64,000 bases of DNA from Okeania sp034190295 (lineage in GTDB: Bacteria; Cyanobacteriota; Cyanobacteriia; Cyanobacteriales; Microcoleaceae). Of the stretch, positions 1-9,011 are shown one piece after another; the stretch's first letter is position 1, and every line of letters starts with the position of its first letter. Position numbers and translations under genes: made by a program. The stretch is taken from assembly GCA_034190295.1 (NCBI GenBank), contig JAXHSW010000004.1:52002-116001 (forward strand). The letters are read 5' to 3'. Under the pieces are notes generated by a model. The model saw only the letters and a list, made by a program, of their open reading frames with translations, was not told the origin of the DNA and made no database searches.

Positions 1-240
1 CAAATTAATATTTCTAATCTTTTTCTCTATAGAATCAACCGTAGCTTGAAGTTCTGTAGAAAAAGCACTTTTAACTTGTTCTATCTGATTTTTAGTTTCT
101 TGTTTCGCTAAAGATAATTCTGATTCTAGCTTTTCAAAACGACTTTCATACTCTCTGAGCTTAGAACCAAATATTATATCACGAATTTTGTCAATATTTC
201 CCAGTCTCTCACGCATTTCTTCTTTGCTTAACTCGGCCAT
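1..240 (-). CDS. Coiled-coil hypothetical protein (N-terminal 80 residues, runs off the window)
   Basis: An open frame on the minus strand starts with ATG at 240 and stays open to the window edge, so only the first 80 residues are seen. A clear ribosome binding site (AGGAG) lies about 6 bases upstream of the ATG, which fixes the start. The protein begins MAELSKEEMRERLGNIDKIR and is highly charged, rich in Glu, Lys, Gln and Ser with leucine or isoleucine at heptad spacing, so it should form a long coiled coil. No catalytic motif is visible. Small cyanobacterial proteins of this composition are common and uncharacterised, so I assign no function. It is divergent from gatB, with 430 bp between them. 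Confidence 0.6.
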   Translation of the reverse strand, partial: MAELSKEEMRERLGNIDKIRDIIFGSKLREYESRFEKLESELSLAKQETKNQIEQVKSAFSTELQATVDSIEKKIRNINL

Positions 241-670
241 ACTTTCTCCTTATGTTACGAACTGCCAAAGTTCGGGATAAATGTCAAAGATATACATTCT
301 GATTTTACCACTTAGTTTAGTCTTTTACCGGATTGATTTATTGACCATATTATATTAAGGTTCGCCATATTTTTAACTTTAACTGTACAGCTTAATAATG
401 ACCAGGAAGGTTAACGCGCGTCAGAAGTCTGCAAGTCAGTAGGGGCGCCATTCGATAGTTATTTTTGTAACGGGGATTTGAGCAATTCTCCAAAAATATT
501 GCGCCTTAAAAGGTGGGGTGGCGCGACCCAAAAATATCAGGAACGGGAAAATATTAGGAACGGGCAAGATGCGCATTCCACAAAACCCTATTTAGAGATT
601 GAAACAGTATAGAATTGTAGAAAAATAACCCATTTATCCTGAGACTAAGATTCAACTATTTCAAAAATCT
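241..670. other. Intergenic spacer with one R-family repeat
   Basis: The spacer lies between two divergent genes. Positions 411-530 hold a copy of a dispersed element (called R here) that begins ACGCGCGTCAGAAGTC and contains a GC-rich core ending GGCGCGACCCA. The rest is AT-rich with no supported gene. Confidence 0.6.
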
Positions 671-2155
671 ATGACTACAACTGTACAAATTAAAACAGAG
701 TATGAAGCAATTATTGGTCTAGAAACCCATTGTCAACTTAACACCCAAACCAAAATTTTCTCCGCTTCATCCACAGAATTCGGCGCCCCACCAAATACCA
801 ATATTGACCCAATATGTATGGGAATGCCTGGAGTATTACCTGTACTTAATCAAAAGGTCCTAGAATATGCGGTAAAAGCAGGATTGGCCTTAAATTGTCA
901 AATAGCACCCTATAGTAAATTTGACCGTAAACAATATTTCTACCCTGACTTGCCCAAAAATTATCAGATTTCTCAGTATGACCTACCCATTGCGGAAAAT
1001 GGTTGGCTAGAAATAGAAATAGTAGATGAAGATGGCAATGCAACCCGTAAAAAAATCGGCATTACCAGACTACACATGGAAGAAGATGCGGGTAAATTAG
1101 TCCATGGAGGTAGCGATCGCTTATCTGGGTCAACCTATTCAATGGTGGACTATAATCGTGCAGGTATACCATTGGTAGAAATTGTATCAGAACCGGATTT
1201 GCGTTCTGGACTAGAAGCTGCAGAATACGCTCAAGAACTACAGCGAATTGTCCGCTATCTTGGGGTGAGCGATGGGAATATGCAGGAAGGTTCTCTACGA
1301 TGCGATGTGAATGTTTCTGTACGACCAGTTGGCCAAAAAGAGTTTGGCACAAAGGTAGAAATCAAAAATATGAATTCCTTTAGTGCTATACAACGAGCGA
1401 TCGAATATGAAATTCAACGGCAAACTGAAGCTATTGAAGCGGGGGAAAAAATTGTTCAAGAAACTAGACTCTGGGAAGAGGGTTCTCAACTTACTATTAG
1501 TATGAGGGTTAAAGAGGGTTCTAGCGACTATCGTTATTTCCCTGAACCTGATATTCCACCTATTGAAGTCTCGACTCAGCAGTTAGATGCTTGGAAAGTA
1601 GAGTTACCAGAATTACCCGCACAAAAACGTCACCGCTATGAAAGTAAGTTAGGTTTATCTGCTTATGATACTCGCGTCCTTACTGATGACTGTAACGTAG
1701 CAGAATATTTTGAAGCAACAGTTGCAGCGGGTGGAAATGCAAAACAAGCAGCTAACTGGGTAATGGGAGATATTACTGCTTATTTGAAAAATGAAAAAAT
1801 TAGCATCACTGATATTGGTCTTAAACCAGAAAATTTAGCCGAACTAACTACAATAATTGAAGATGGTACTATCAGTGGCAAAATTGCTAAGGATATTCTG
1901 CCAGAATTATTATCAAAAGGTGGGTCGCCGAAGGAATTAGTGGAGAAGAAAGGTCTAATTCAAATATCAGATACTAAGGCGATCGAAGCAATTATTGATG
2001 AGGTATTAGCGGCACATCCGGAAGAGTTGGAAAAATATCGTGGTGGTAAAACTAAACTTAAGGGTTTCTTTGTTGGGCAAGTGATGAAGAAGACTCAAGG
2101 ACGTGCCGATCCAAAAATGACAAATCAATTAATTAGTAAGAAATTAGAAGGTTAG
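671..2155 (+). CDS. gatB: Aspartyl/glutamyl-tRNA amidotransferase subunit B
   Basis: GatB is the tRNA-binding and kinase-like subunit of the GatCAB complex, which converts mischarged Glu-tRNA(Gln) (and Asp-tRNA(Asn)) to the amide in the cytoplasm; cyanobacteria depend on it for Gln-tRNA(Gln). The 494-residue length is normal for the family. Family signatures are clear: GLETHCQL (16-23), the YPDLPKNYQISQYD block (91-104) and the PROSITE-type stretch from D160 to S179 (DYNRAGIPLVEIVSEPD). The C-terminal YqeY-like tail (about 350-494) is present and ends in a typical GFFVGQVMKKTQGRADP region. The start is the ATG that gives the conserved short N-terminus. It stands alone; gatA and gatC are not in the window. 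Identification is firm. Confidence 0.97.
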   Translation: MTTTVQIKTEYEAIIGLETHCQLNTQTKIFSASSTEFGAPPNTNIDPICMGMPGVLPVLNQKVLEYAVKAGLALNCQIAPYSKFDRKQYFYPDLPKNYQISQYDLPIAENGWLEIEIVDEDGNATRKKIGITRLHMEEDAGKLVHGGSDRLSGSTYSMVDYNRAGIPLVEIVSEPDLRSGLEAAEYAQELQRIVRYLGVSDGNMQEGSLRCDVNVSVRPVGQKEFGTKVEIKNMNSFSAIQRAIEYEIQRQTEAIEAGEKIVQETRLWEEGSQLTISMRVKEGSSDYRYFPEPDIPPIEVSTQQLDAWKVELPELPAQKRHRYESKLGLSAYDTRVLTDDCNVAEYFEATVAAGGNAKQAANWVMGDITAYLKNEKISITDIGLKPENLAELTTIIEDGTISGKIAKDILPELLSKGGSPKELVEKKGLIQISDTKAIEAIIDEVLAAHPEELEKYRGGKTKLKGFFVGQVMKKTQGRADPKMTNQLISKKLEG

Positions 2156-2590
2156 AGGAGTTAGTAGGGGAGTAGGGGAGTAGGGGAGTGGGGGAGTAGG
2201 GGAGATTGAAAGCATGAAGTATAGTTATCAACACAGGACTTACGCAAATTTACCTTAAAAACGCCATATGTAGGGGCGAATGGCATTCGCCCTGATTGGA
2301 TTTTGTAGTCTACTTAAATTAAAAGCGCTGTAATACCCTACGGTCAACGGGGGTGCTTAATATTGTTTGGAGTTTGTAGACACACAGTGGCCTTTCTTTG
2401 ACTCTCCATCAGCAATTTTCCCTTCTTCCTTCTTCCTTCTTCAATAAATTGTTTGGAGTTTGTAGACACACAGTGGCCTTTCGTTGACTGTCCATAAGCA
2501 ATTTTCCCTTCTTCCTTCTTCCTTCTTCCTTCTTCCTTCTTCAATTAGCAATTTTCTCTTCTTCCTTCTTCCTTCTTCCTTCTGTCTTCT
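2156..2590. repeat. Short tandem repeats, a half-MITE and an 86-bp direct repeat
   Basis: Directly after gatB is a GTAGGGGAG tandem tract (about 2160-2206). From 2234 there is one end of the MITE family described elsewhere (CAGGACTTACGCA, then a GGGCGAATGGCATTCGCCC palindrome) without the opposite end. A direct repeat beginning ATTGTTTGGAGTTTGTAG occurs at 2362 and 2448 (period 86), and CTTCCTT tracts fill 2420-2590. Apparent reading frames here are made of repeats and are not genes. Confidence 0.7.
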
Positions 2591-3334
2591 TCAATTCCTA
2601 CCTTCTTCAATACTTTTTTCTAAAGCTTTGTTTGCTAACCTAGTTATATAAATAGTTACTAAAACTGTGGCAATTAAACCAACTATATTAATTATCCATT
2701 TAGTTACTTCTACAGTGAAATTTGTGGGTTGTTGAGAAGTACCAATTAAAGTAATATCACCTATTATAGAACCAATATAAACATACATTATTGTTCCTGG
2801 AATCATTCCTAAAGAACCTAAAATATAATCTTTTAATGACACCTGCATTACACCAAAAGCATAATTCAAAAGATTAAAAGGAAACAAAGGGCAAAGTCTA
2901 GTCAAAAAAACAATTTTAAATCCTTCTTTCACCACAGCTCGATCGATCGCTTGAAATTTTGAATGTTGATGTAATTGTTGGCAAACCCAATCGCGAGATA
3001 TATACCGTCCGATGATAAAAGCTATTGTAGCGCCTAAAGTTGAAGCCAAAAAAACATAAATAGCTCCCCAGATAACTCCAAATATTACTCCTCCTCCCAT
3101 AGTTAAAACCAAACCAGGAATTAATAGTAAAGTAGCTAAATTATAAATAATTATGAAAGCGATCGGACTCCAAATACCTAGAGTTTCAATCCAGATTAAT
3201 ATATTTTTTAAAAGTTCCGGAACTTTTAAATATTTGGCTGCAATAATTAAGCTTATAACTACAATAAATAATAAAAAAAATTTGCAAACTTTTTTGAGTT
3301 TTCTCTGGACATGAGTATTTGTAAATATATTCAT
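2591..3334 (-). CDS. TVP38/TMEM64 (VTT domain) membrane protein
   Basis: This 247-residue polytopic inner-membrane protein belongs to the TVP38/TMEM64 branch of the DedA/VTT superfamily. An N-terminal membrane segment (about 17-34) is followed by the glycine-rich VTT core (about 56-111) and the diagnostic block TRLCPLFPFNLLNYAFG (145-161), then two further hydrophobic segments (about 168-190 and 210-232). Relatives are implicated in lipid scrambling or transport of small solutes, but the substrate cannot be read from sequence. The start is ATG at 3334. The last residues (EEGRN) are encoded by the edge of a GAAGAAGG-type repeat tract, so the C-terminus may have been altered by repeat growth. 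It is monocistronic and flanked by repeats. Confidence 0.85.
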   Translation of the reverse strand: MNIFTNTHVQRKLKKVCKFFLLFIVVISLIIAAKYLKVPELLKNILIWIETLGIWSPIAFIIIYNLATLLLIPGLVLTMGGGVIFGVIWGAIYVFLASTLGATIAFIIGRYISRDWVCQQLHQHSKFQAIDRAVVKEGFKIVFLTRLCPLFPFNLLNYAFGVMQVSLKDYILGSLGMIPGTIMYVYIGSIIGDITLIGTSQQPTNFTVEVTKWIINIVGLIATVLVTIYITRLANKALEKSIEEGRN

Positions 3335-4013
3335 CTCTAATATTACCGAAAAAAATCCATGAATATTTCTGAAGATTTCCCCTAAATTTATTTATGAAAT
3401 CTTACTCCTTTACTGATTTTTTATTCCTTCTTCAATAACTCATAATCTATAACCTGAATTTTTAATATGAATAAATTCTAAAATATCATGCTCAAATTAT
3501 TTTTGTCTTAGTTAGCTATGAATTTTTACTGAGAATAATTACTGGAGAAATAAATAACTAAAATCATGCCTCTCCATAGCTTAGTTCTATAGAAATACAA
3601 TGTCAGCATTCAGCATTCAGCTATCAGCTATCAGCTATATTTTAGGCATAGTTTAATTAGCGTAGCGATCGCTTTCGTGAAAATTCTCAAGTCAAACCTA
3701 AGCATTTCCTGCGGAATGCTGCGCAAACAGCTATTAGCAGTCAACAGTTAGCAATTAGTAATGAGTAATTACTTCTAAGGTTTAGGAAGGGGACGCATGC
3801 CAATAACTTTTATTCTTTCTCAATTTTAAAGGTTGCTTTTATCTTACTCAAAATTAATAGCTGATAGCTAATAGCTGACGGCTGAATGCTTACAGTCAAA
3901 CAGATAAATCTAATTATAATAAATCTTTAACCAAAACTTAAATAAATTTTAATAACTATCTGTTATTCTTAACAAATATAAATTTTTATATATATTGAAA
4001 AAAACTTAACTCA
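3335..4013. other. Intergenic spacer with CAGCTAT-type short repeats
   Basis: About 680 bp without a credible gene. It contains short tandem runs of the AGCTATC type (3603-3650), a HIP1 site (GCGATCGC, about 3666) and scattered copies of the GGAATGCTG(C)GCAAACAGC phrase that recurs through the window. The last 100 bp are very AT-rich and probably carry the promoter of the next gene, but no single promoter can be chosen. Confidence 0.5.
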
Positions 4014-4559
4014 ATGAATTTATATTATCGTATTTTCTGGAGTACAGTCTTAATATTAGCTAGTATATTAACCACAAATAAAACTACCTTAGCTTCTGCC
4101 AAAAATACCAGTCTTTTAATTGACTCTAATAATAATAACTCTTATAAAAATCTTGTAGAACAAGCAGAAAATTTAGCAAAAAATACAATCGATAGAGAAT
4201 TTAAAAATAATCCCGAAATTACAGAAATTACTATCACTATATTAGGAGAACGTCAAAGTCAAATAGTACCAATTCTACGTTCAAAAATATCTCGTACTGA
4301 ATGGCGAAAAAATGCAGAAATTGATAATTTGACTAGATATTTTGCCGATGCCAAATACTTGTTAAACTTTGATAGTAAAACTACACCAAAAACTCAACCT
4401 CAAACTCCTGAATCTTCTCCTCAAATTCCAGCTCCACCTCCACCATCACCCAATACTCAACCCATAGTTCCTCAGCCTCAAAAATCTCCTCAACGGCAAC
4501 CAACATCTAAACCTCCAATATTTCCTTCTGATGAAGACGACTCCGAAATAGATGATTAA
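4014..4559 (+). CDS. Small secreted protein with proline-rich tail, function unknown
   Basis: A 181-residue protein with an N-terminal signal peptide (hydrophobic 8-21, likely cleavage near ASA at 27-29). A mature alpha/beta segment follows (about 45-125) containing ITEITITILGERQSQIVPIL and ending near YLLNF. Residues about 126-170 are low complexity, rich in Pro, Gln, Ser and Thr, and the protein ends in an acidic stretch (DEDDSEIDD). Small exported cyanobacterial proteins of this build are usually annotated hypothetical; I recognise no named domain. The Pro-rich tail suggests a flexible periplasmic or wall-contacting linker (inference). No partner gene is adjacent. Confidence 0.7.
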   Translation: MNLYYRIFWSTVLILASILTTNKTTLASAKNTSLLIDSNNNNSYKNLVEQAENLAKNTIDREFKNNPEITEITITILGERQSQIVPILRSKISRTEWRKNAEIDNLTRYFADAKYLLNFDSKTTPKTQPQTPESSPQIPAPPPPSPNTQPIVPQPQKSPQRQPTSKPPIFPSDEDDSEIDD

Positions 4560-5039
4560 TAGTAGGGGAGTATTCAACAATTAATAATTAATAATTAATA
4601 ATTAATAATTACCGAAGAATTAATAATTAAATAATTAAATAATTAAATAAATAATTAAATAATTTAGGTTTAAAGCCTCCCCTTTCAAGGGGAAAAAAAT
4701 AAATTTTTTCCTTTTATTCAATCCTATCCGTTTTTAGGGAGAGGTAATTATCAATTATCAATTATCAATTATCAATTATCAATTATCCATTATCCATTAT
4801 TGAATAAGGTTAGCTTGTTAGCTTTTTCTTTCGGTGCAGAATGCTGCATAAACATAACTTTGAATTCTCCTAATAAGTTAATAACTGATAAATAATAGTT
4901 GATAGCTGACTGCGGAATGCTGACTGCTGTTGCCGCAACATTCCCCAGGAAATGCTTACCTTCATATAACTTTTATAACTCGATCTACTTGAAATAAAAT
5001 ATCATCAAATATATTCCTAATACTTGCTCAATTAGATAA
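4560..5039. repeat. Fold-back AT-rich repeat (family P) and spacer
   Basis: From about 4576 to 4805 lies a P-family element: AATTAATAATTAATAATTACC on the left, a middle containing GCCTCCCCTTTCAAGGGG, and GAGGTAATTATCAATTATC on the right, so the ends can pair as an imperfect inverted repeat. Related copies are at 18655-18858, 24753-24868 (short), 29741-29953 and 63444-63648. The remaining bases hold further CTGCGGAATGCTG-type phrases and no gene. Confidence 0.65.
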
Positions 5040-5080
5040 ATTAACCAAAAATTAAACAAGACTTTAACTAAATTTAAACA
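5040..5080 (+). promoter_or_regulatory. Putative Pho box upstream of phoX
   Basis: Four TTAA-centred octamers lie in tandem: ATTAACCA (5040), ATTAAACA (5051), TTTAACTA (5063) and TTTAAACA (5073). Their TTAA cores start at 5041, 5052, 5064 and 5074, spacings of 11, 12 and 10 bases. Cyanobacterial Pho boxes bound by SphR/PhoB are tandem PyTTAAPyPy(T/A)-type repeats at 11-bp spacing, so this fits, and it sits about 160 bp before a phosphatase gene. The region is AT-rich, so chance TTAA runs are possible. Confidence 0.45.
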
Positions 5081-5241
5081 AACAATAAACATACTATAAA
5101 TTTGTTTAGGTAAACTTCTGAAGGCAGTATAAAAAAACCAACTATATAAATACAATTTCTCGGTAAAAAAATACTGCTAGCAATAGATTTAGAAACCGTA
5201 ATCTACCACCTCTTGCACAGAAGAGAACTAAATAAAATTTT

Positions 5242-7596
5242 ATGTCCAGACTAACTCGTAGAAAACTATTAATGTTTTTCGGATGTAGTGCAGCAGCGAC
5301 AGCACTATCACCAAAAATTGGCAATTTTTTAGGTAGTAGCTCTGAAATAGCTCAAGCTCAAACCGGGGGTCTGAGTTTCACACCACTAAAACTGGCACAC
5401 CCTTTAGAAGCTTATGAAAGTAACCCTAGCTTTGTACCTTTAGGAATTGGTGGAGGAGGGTCTACCATAGGAGCAGGTGTAGATGTGGCACTAGAATCCT
5501 ATCAATACTTTGATGATGTCATAGTACCCCCCGAATATGAAAGATATGTAATTGTTAGTTGGGGCGATCGCGTATTTCCTAACCCAGAAGAATACTTTGG
5601 TTATAACAGCGATTATGTTAGTTTTATCCCTATTAATGGTAATCCCAATGATGGTTATCTCTGGAATAACCACGAGTATGTCTCCTATCCATTATCATCA
5701 TTACTAGGTGGTGATGACCTAGCTAGTTTCCCCACAACAGACCAACTTGTAATAGGTTTAGATTTATCTCAACCCAATATCTTAACTCTAGGTGAATTTG
5801 CTTATAACCAAGGTGGTTCTATTGTCCGTATCACCAAAGACGGTAATGGTCGTTATGCTACTGTCGCTGATGATGCTAACCGCAGAGTACATCTTTTGTC
5901 TGGTCTAGCAATCAACTCTGAACGTTCTGATGGATATCAAGGTGTTACGTCTTGGGGTTCGCGGAGCTATCAGACTGGAGATAATAACTTCTTAGTCGGT
6001 ACTGGACCTGCTGCTACAGATGTATTCCCCCTAAGTTCTGATGGACTTGGTAATCGAATCATTGGTACAGCTTTCAATTGTTCTGGTGGTACAACTCCTT
6101 GGGGCACAATTTTGACCGCTGAAGAAAACTTCCAAGGTAGTGTTACAGAAGGCGTATTACCTAACGGTACTCAAACTGGTTATGATGATGAAGGCATAGG
6201 TTTTGCCTTTGGTTTAGTAGGTGAAAAATATGGCTGGATGGTAGAAATTTCTCCAGCAGACCCAAGTTTCCAGAACAGAAAACATACAGCTTTAGGTCGT
6301 TTCCGCCACGAAAATATTGCATTTCGGATAGAAGCAGGGAGACCCTTAGTAGCATATATGGGAGATGACCGTCGTGGTGGTCATACCTGGAAATTTGTGA
6401 GTAGTGGTATAGTTTCTAACCCTAGCGATCCAAACAATAGTCAATTATTTGAGAGTGGGACTCTTTACGCTGCACGATTAAATCCTGATGGTTCTGGTCA
6501 GTGGATACCCTTAGTTCCTAGCACTCCCACTAATCCCCTATCACCAAGCGAGATTGCTGAAGCTGAATTAAACGCTTTTGGTGAAGCTCAAAGAGATGGC
6601 CGGATTCGCTTACCTCAACGCGCTAATATTCCTGGAGCAGAACAAAATGGTGGGTCTTTTATTGTAGACCTGACAAATGAAAGCGTATTATCTAATTATC
6701 AGGGAAGAACTCTAGGAGATTTTTACGCTAGTCAAGGTGCTATTTTATCTGATTGTTTCTTAGCTGCTAACTTAGCAGGAGCTACTCCTACCTCTCGTCC
6801 TGAAGATGTAGAAGTTCACCCCGGTGATGGTAGTATATTTATTGCCTATACAGATAATGCACCTGGTGGAGATGGGTATCCAGACTCCAGAATCTTTGTT
6901 GTCAGCAAATACTCTGCAGATGTTGATGCTATTCAGCAGTTTGGCGGACTATACCGAATCATTGAAACGAACAGCGATGCTACAAGTCTCACCTTTAGTT
7001 GGTCCGTTTTTGAGCAAAGTGGAGAAGATGGTGCAATAAATGGTGCTGGCTTTGCTAATGTTGATAACCTAGAAATTGATACTCTGGGTAATATCTGGGG
7101 TGTGACTGATATGTCTACCAGTACTCACAATGGTTTCAGAACTGGTGCTGCTGGAGAACTCAGAGAGATTGACCATACTGATACTGGAAATGTTTCTAGC
7201 TTGGTAGGGGTATTTGGTAATAACTGGTTGTTCTATATTCCTGTTGTTGGACCGAATGCTGGATTGGTGGTACCTTTTGCTTATGGTCCTCCTCGTTGCG
7301 AAATGACTGGACCATACTTTATCAGGAATGGAAATGTAGATGAAACTCTGCTATTAGCTGTACAACATCCAGGAGAAAGTTCTCCTATTGGAGATGGGGT
7401 TCAACTAGGTCGAGATATTGAGATGTTAAATTTGGATGGTACTCTCTTCACTCAACAGCGAAGTGTACCCCGTGGTAGTAATTGGCCTAGTAATATAGGT
7501 TATACAGGGAATCCTGGAGGTAGTTTTAATGGTTTACTACCACCAAGACCTACTATAATTGGTATTACTCGTAGAAACGGTGGTGCGTTTGTTTAA
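5242..7596 (+). CDS. phoX: PhoX family alkaline phosphatase, Tat-exported
   Basis: PhoX enzymes are calcium- and iron-dependent phosphomonoesterases that release phosphate from organic esters outside the cytoplasm. The N-terminus carries a twin-arginine signal (TRRKLLMFF, residues 5-13) with a cleavage site after AQA (37-39). Family features along the 784 residues include WNNHEY (141-146), a conserved Cys280 followed by TPWGTILTAEENF (285-297), KHTALGRFRHE (347-357), the DDRRGGHTWKF block (375-385) and RPEDVEVHP (519-527), which in PhoX supply metal ligands and active-site residues. Length matches cyanobacterial PhoX. The gene is monocistronic, and a likely Pho box lies upstream, so control by phosphate starvation is expected (inference). 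The last coding bases are duplicated in the repeat that follows. Confidence 0.92.
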   Translation: MSRLTRRKLLMFFGCSAAATALSPKIGNFLGSSSEIAQAQTGGLSFTPLKLAHPLEAYESNPSFVPLGIGGGGSTIGAGVDVALESYQYFDDVIVPPEYERYVIVSWGDRVFPNPEEYFGYNSDYVSFIPINGNPNDGYLWNNHEYVSYPLSSLLGGDDLASFPTTDQLVIGLDLSQPNILTLGEFAYNQGGSIVRITKDGNGRYATVADDANRRVHLLSGLAINSERSDGYQGVTSWGSRSYQTGDNNFLVGTGPAATDVFPLSSDGLGNRIIGTAFNCSGGTTPWGTILTAEENFQGSVTEGVLPNGTQTGYDDEGIGFAFGLVGEKYGWMVEISPADPSFQNRKHTALGRFRHENIAFRIEAGRPLVAYMGDDRRGGHTWKFVSSGIVSNPSDPNNSQLFESGTLYAARLNPDGSGQWIPLVPSTPTNPLSPSEIAEAELNAFGEAQRDGRIRLPQRANIPGAEQNGGSFIVDLTNESVLSNYQGRTLGDFYASQGAILSDCFLAANLAGATPTSRPEDVEVHPGDGSIFIAYTDNAPGGDGYPDSRIFVVSKYSADVDAIQQFGGLYRIIETNSDATSLTFSWSVFEQSGEDGAINGAGFANVDNLEIDTLGNIWGVTDMSTSTHNGFRTGAAGELREIDHTDTGNVSSLVGVFGNNWLFYIPVVGPNAGLVVPFAYGPPRCEMTGPYFIRNGNVDETLLLAVQHPGESSPIGDGVQLGRDIEMLNLDGTLFTQQRSVPRGSNWPSNIGYTGNPGGSFNGLLPPRPTIIGITRRNGGAFV

Positions 7597-7782
7597 GATC
7601 GGGACTTACGCACCAGACTCTACATATAGGGAGGGCGAATGCCATTCGCCCCTACAATACAAATGGTGGTGCGTTTGTTTAAGATGGGGACTTACGCACC
7701 AGACTCTACATATAGGGAGGGCGAATGCCATTCGCCCCTACAATACAAATGGTGCTTTAAAAGTTAATTTGTGTAAGTCCTG
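7579..7782. repeat. MITE-like element with an 86-bp tandem duplication that includes the phoX 3' end
   Basis: An inverted pair GGGACTTACGCA (7601) and TGTGTAAGTCC (ending about 7780) marks a member of the window's MITE family. Inside, an 86-bp unit occurs twice, 7579-7664 and 7665-7750, with one difference near its centre. The unit begins GGTGGTGCGTTTGTTTAAG, which is the last coding bases and stop codon of phoX, so the duplication took in the end of the gene together with the element. Confidence 0.75.
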
Positions 7783-8231
7783 AATATTTTAGCTTGACGC
7801 GATCGGGTCTAGTAGACTGACACAACTAAAACTGTGCATTAGCTTTTTTTCGTATAATTCTTGTTATCGCAAGGTTTAACGATTTTTTTTCTAATGCAAT
7901 ATTTAAGGTGTGTCAGTCCAGTAGGAAAATTTTATCATTATATCCCACATTCCGCACTTCAATTTTTCACATGAAAATTAGTATAAAATCCGTAGCTTGC
8001 TTAGGTATTTATACTATATAAATTATCTTCATTTACCTCGATCGCTCGTCAAATTCTCAGTGAAATATTAAGCATAAATACTTACTAAATTTGACTACTA
8101 TTGACCAGTATAATTTACTTCTGACTTCTGACTTCTGACTTCTGACTTCTGACTTTTGACTTTTATTTGATTGACCAGTATAATTTACTTCTGACTTCTG
8201 ACTTTTGACTTTTGACTTTTGACCTTTGACT
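7783..8231. repeat. Spacer with short tandem repeats
   Basis: AT-rich spacer between convergent phoX and ccmO. From about 8126 to 8228 there are repeated CTTCTGACTT / TTTTGACTT octamer-type units in two blocks, separated by a second copy of GATTGACCAGTATAATTTA. No gene or clear terminator is seen. Confidence 0.6.
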
Positions 8232-9011
8232 TTATTTATCCTTAACTTCTTCCTTCATCGGTACAGGAAGTTGAGAAAAATCTGGTAATCTCACAAGCTC
8301 CTTTTCCTTTTCTGTAATTGCCACTGGTAAACGTAGAGGTTCAGGTTTTTCCTCAATTAAATAAGTAGCTACAGGTAATGTTCTTTCTAAATCATCCAAT
8401 GGTCTAGGAATTACCATTACAGCATTTAACTCTCCAATTCTTTCTGCTTCGTGCATTCCAGCTTCCACTGCCACTGCCACATTAGAAACCGAACCCCGGA
8501 CAATAGCAGTACATAAACCTGCACCTGTAGTTTCATAGGAAGTCAACTGTACATCAGCAGCTTTGAGCATTGCGTCACAAGCTCCCACCATTGCAGGAAA
8601 ACCTCTAGTTTCTATTAGACCTACTGCCTTATTTTTAAACTGAGCTGATACTCTACCTTGACACAATTGAAATAAAATACTGCCAATAGGTAGTACAGCT
8701 TCTAAATTAGCTAAAGGTCGAGGAATCACAGTGTGAGAAATAAGTTGTCCAAATTCTTTCGCTGTTTCTGCTCCAGAGTTTATCGCTAGACGAACATCAG
8801 CAACACCACCGCGAACTACAGCAGTACAATATCCACTACCAATTTTTTCGTATCCTACCAGAATAACCCCAGATGACTTGAGCATCATATCAGCAGTACC
8901 AACTATGGCAGGAAAACTCCGAGTTGTGATTAAACCAAGAGCTGAATCTCCAAAGTTGATTGGGGATTCAAGAGACTCTAGATTATGGTTATTGTGGGTT
9001 TGTATTTTCAT
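8232..9011 (-). CDS. ccmO: Carboxysome shell protein CcmO (tandem BMC domains)
   Basis: CcmO is a minor shell protein of the beta-carboxysome formed by two fused bacterial-microcompartment (Pfam00936) domains. Here domain 1 spans about residues 23-112 (ALGLITTRSFPAIVGTADMM, then YEKIGSG, ending IPRPLANLEAVLPI) and domain 2 about 129-220 (AVGLIETRGFPAMVGACDAM, then YETTGAG, ending IPRPLDDLERTLPV). A charged tail of about 40 residues follows. The 259-residue length is typical. The start is ATG at 9011. It lies downstream of ccmN on the same strand but is separated by 760 bp of repeats, so it probably has its own promoter. Tandem-domain CcmO is required for shell assembly in Synechococcus 7942 (established knowledge). 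Confidence 0.93.
   Translation of the reverse strand: MKIQTHNNHNLESLESPINFGDSALGLITTRSFPAIVGTADMMLKSSGVILVGYEKIGSGYCTAVVRGGVADVRLAINSGAETAKEFGQLISHTVIPRPLANLEAVLPIGSILFQLCQGRVSAQFKNKAVGLIETRGFPAMVGACDAMLKAADVQLTSYETTGAGLCTAIVRGSVSNVAVAVEAGMHEAERIGELNAVMVIPRPLDDLERTLPVATYLIEEKPEPLRLPVAITEKEKELVRLPDFSQLPVPMKEEVKDK

Noticed and set aside
2344..2544. Open frame of 66 codons on the minus strand
   Set aside because: It consists of KKEEGRRKEE-type translation of short tandem repeats, with no ribosome binding site.
5142..5324. Antisense frame over the phoX start
   Set aside because: It is the shadow of the Tat signal region of phoX and includes the promoter; no independent support.
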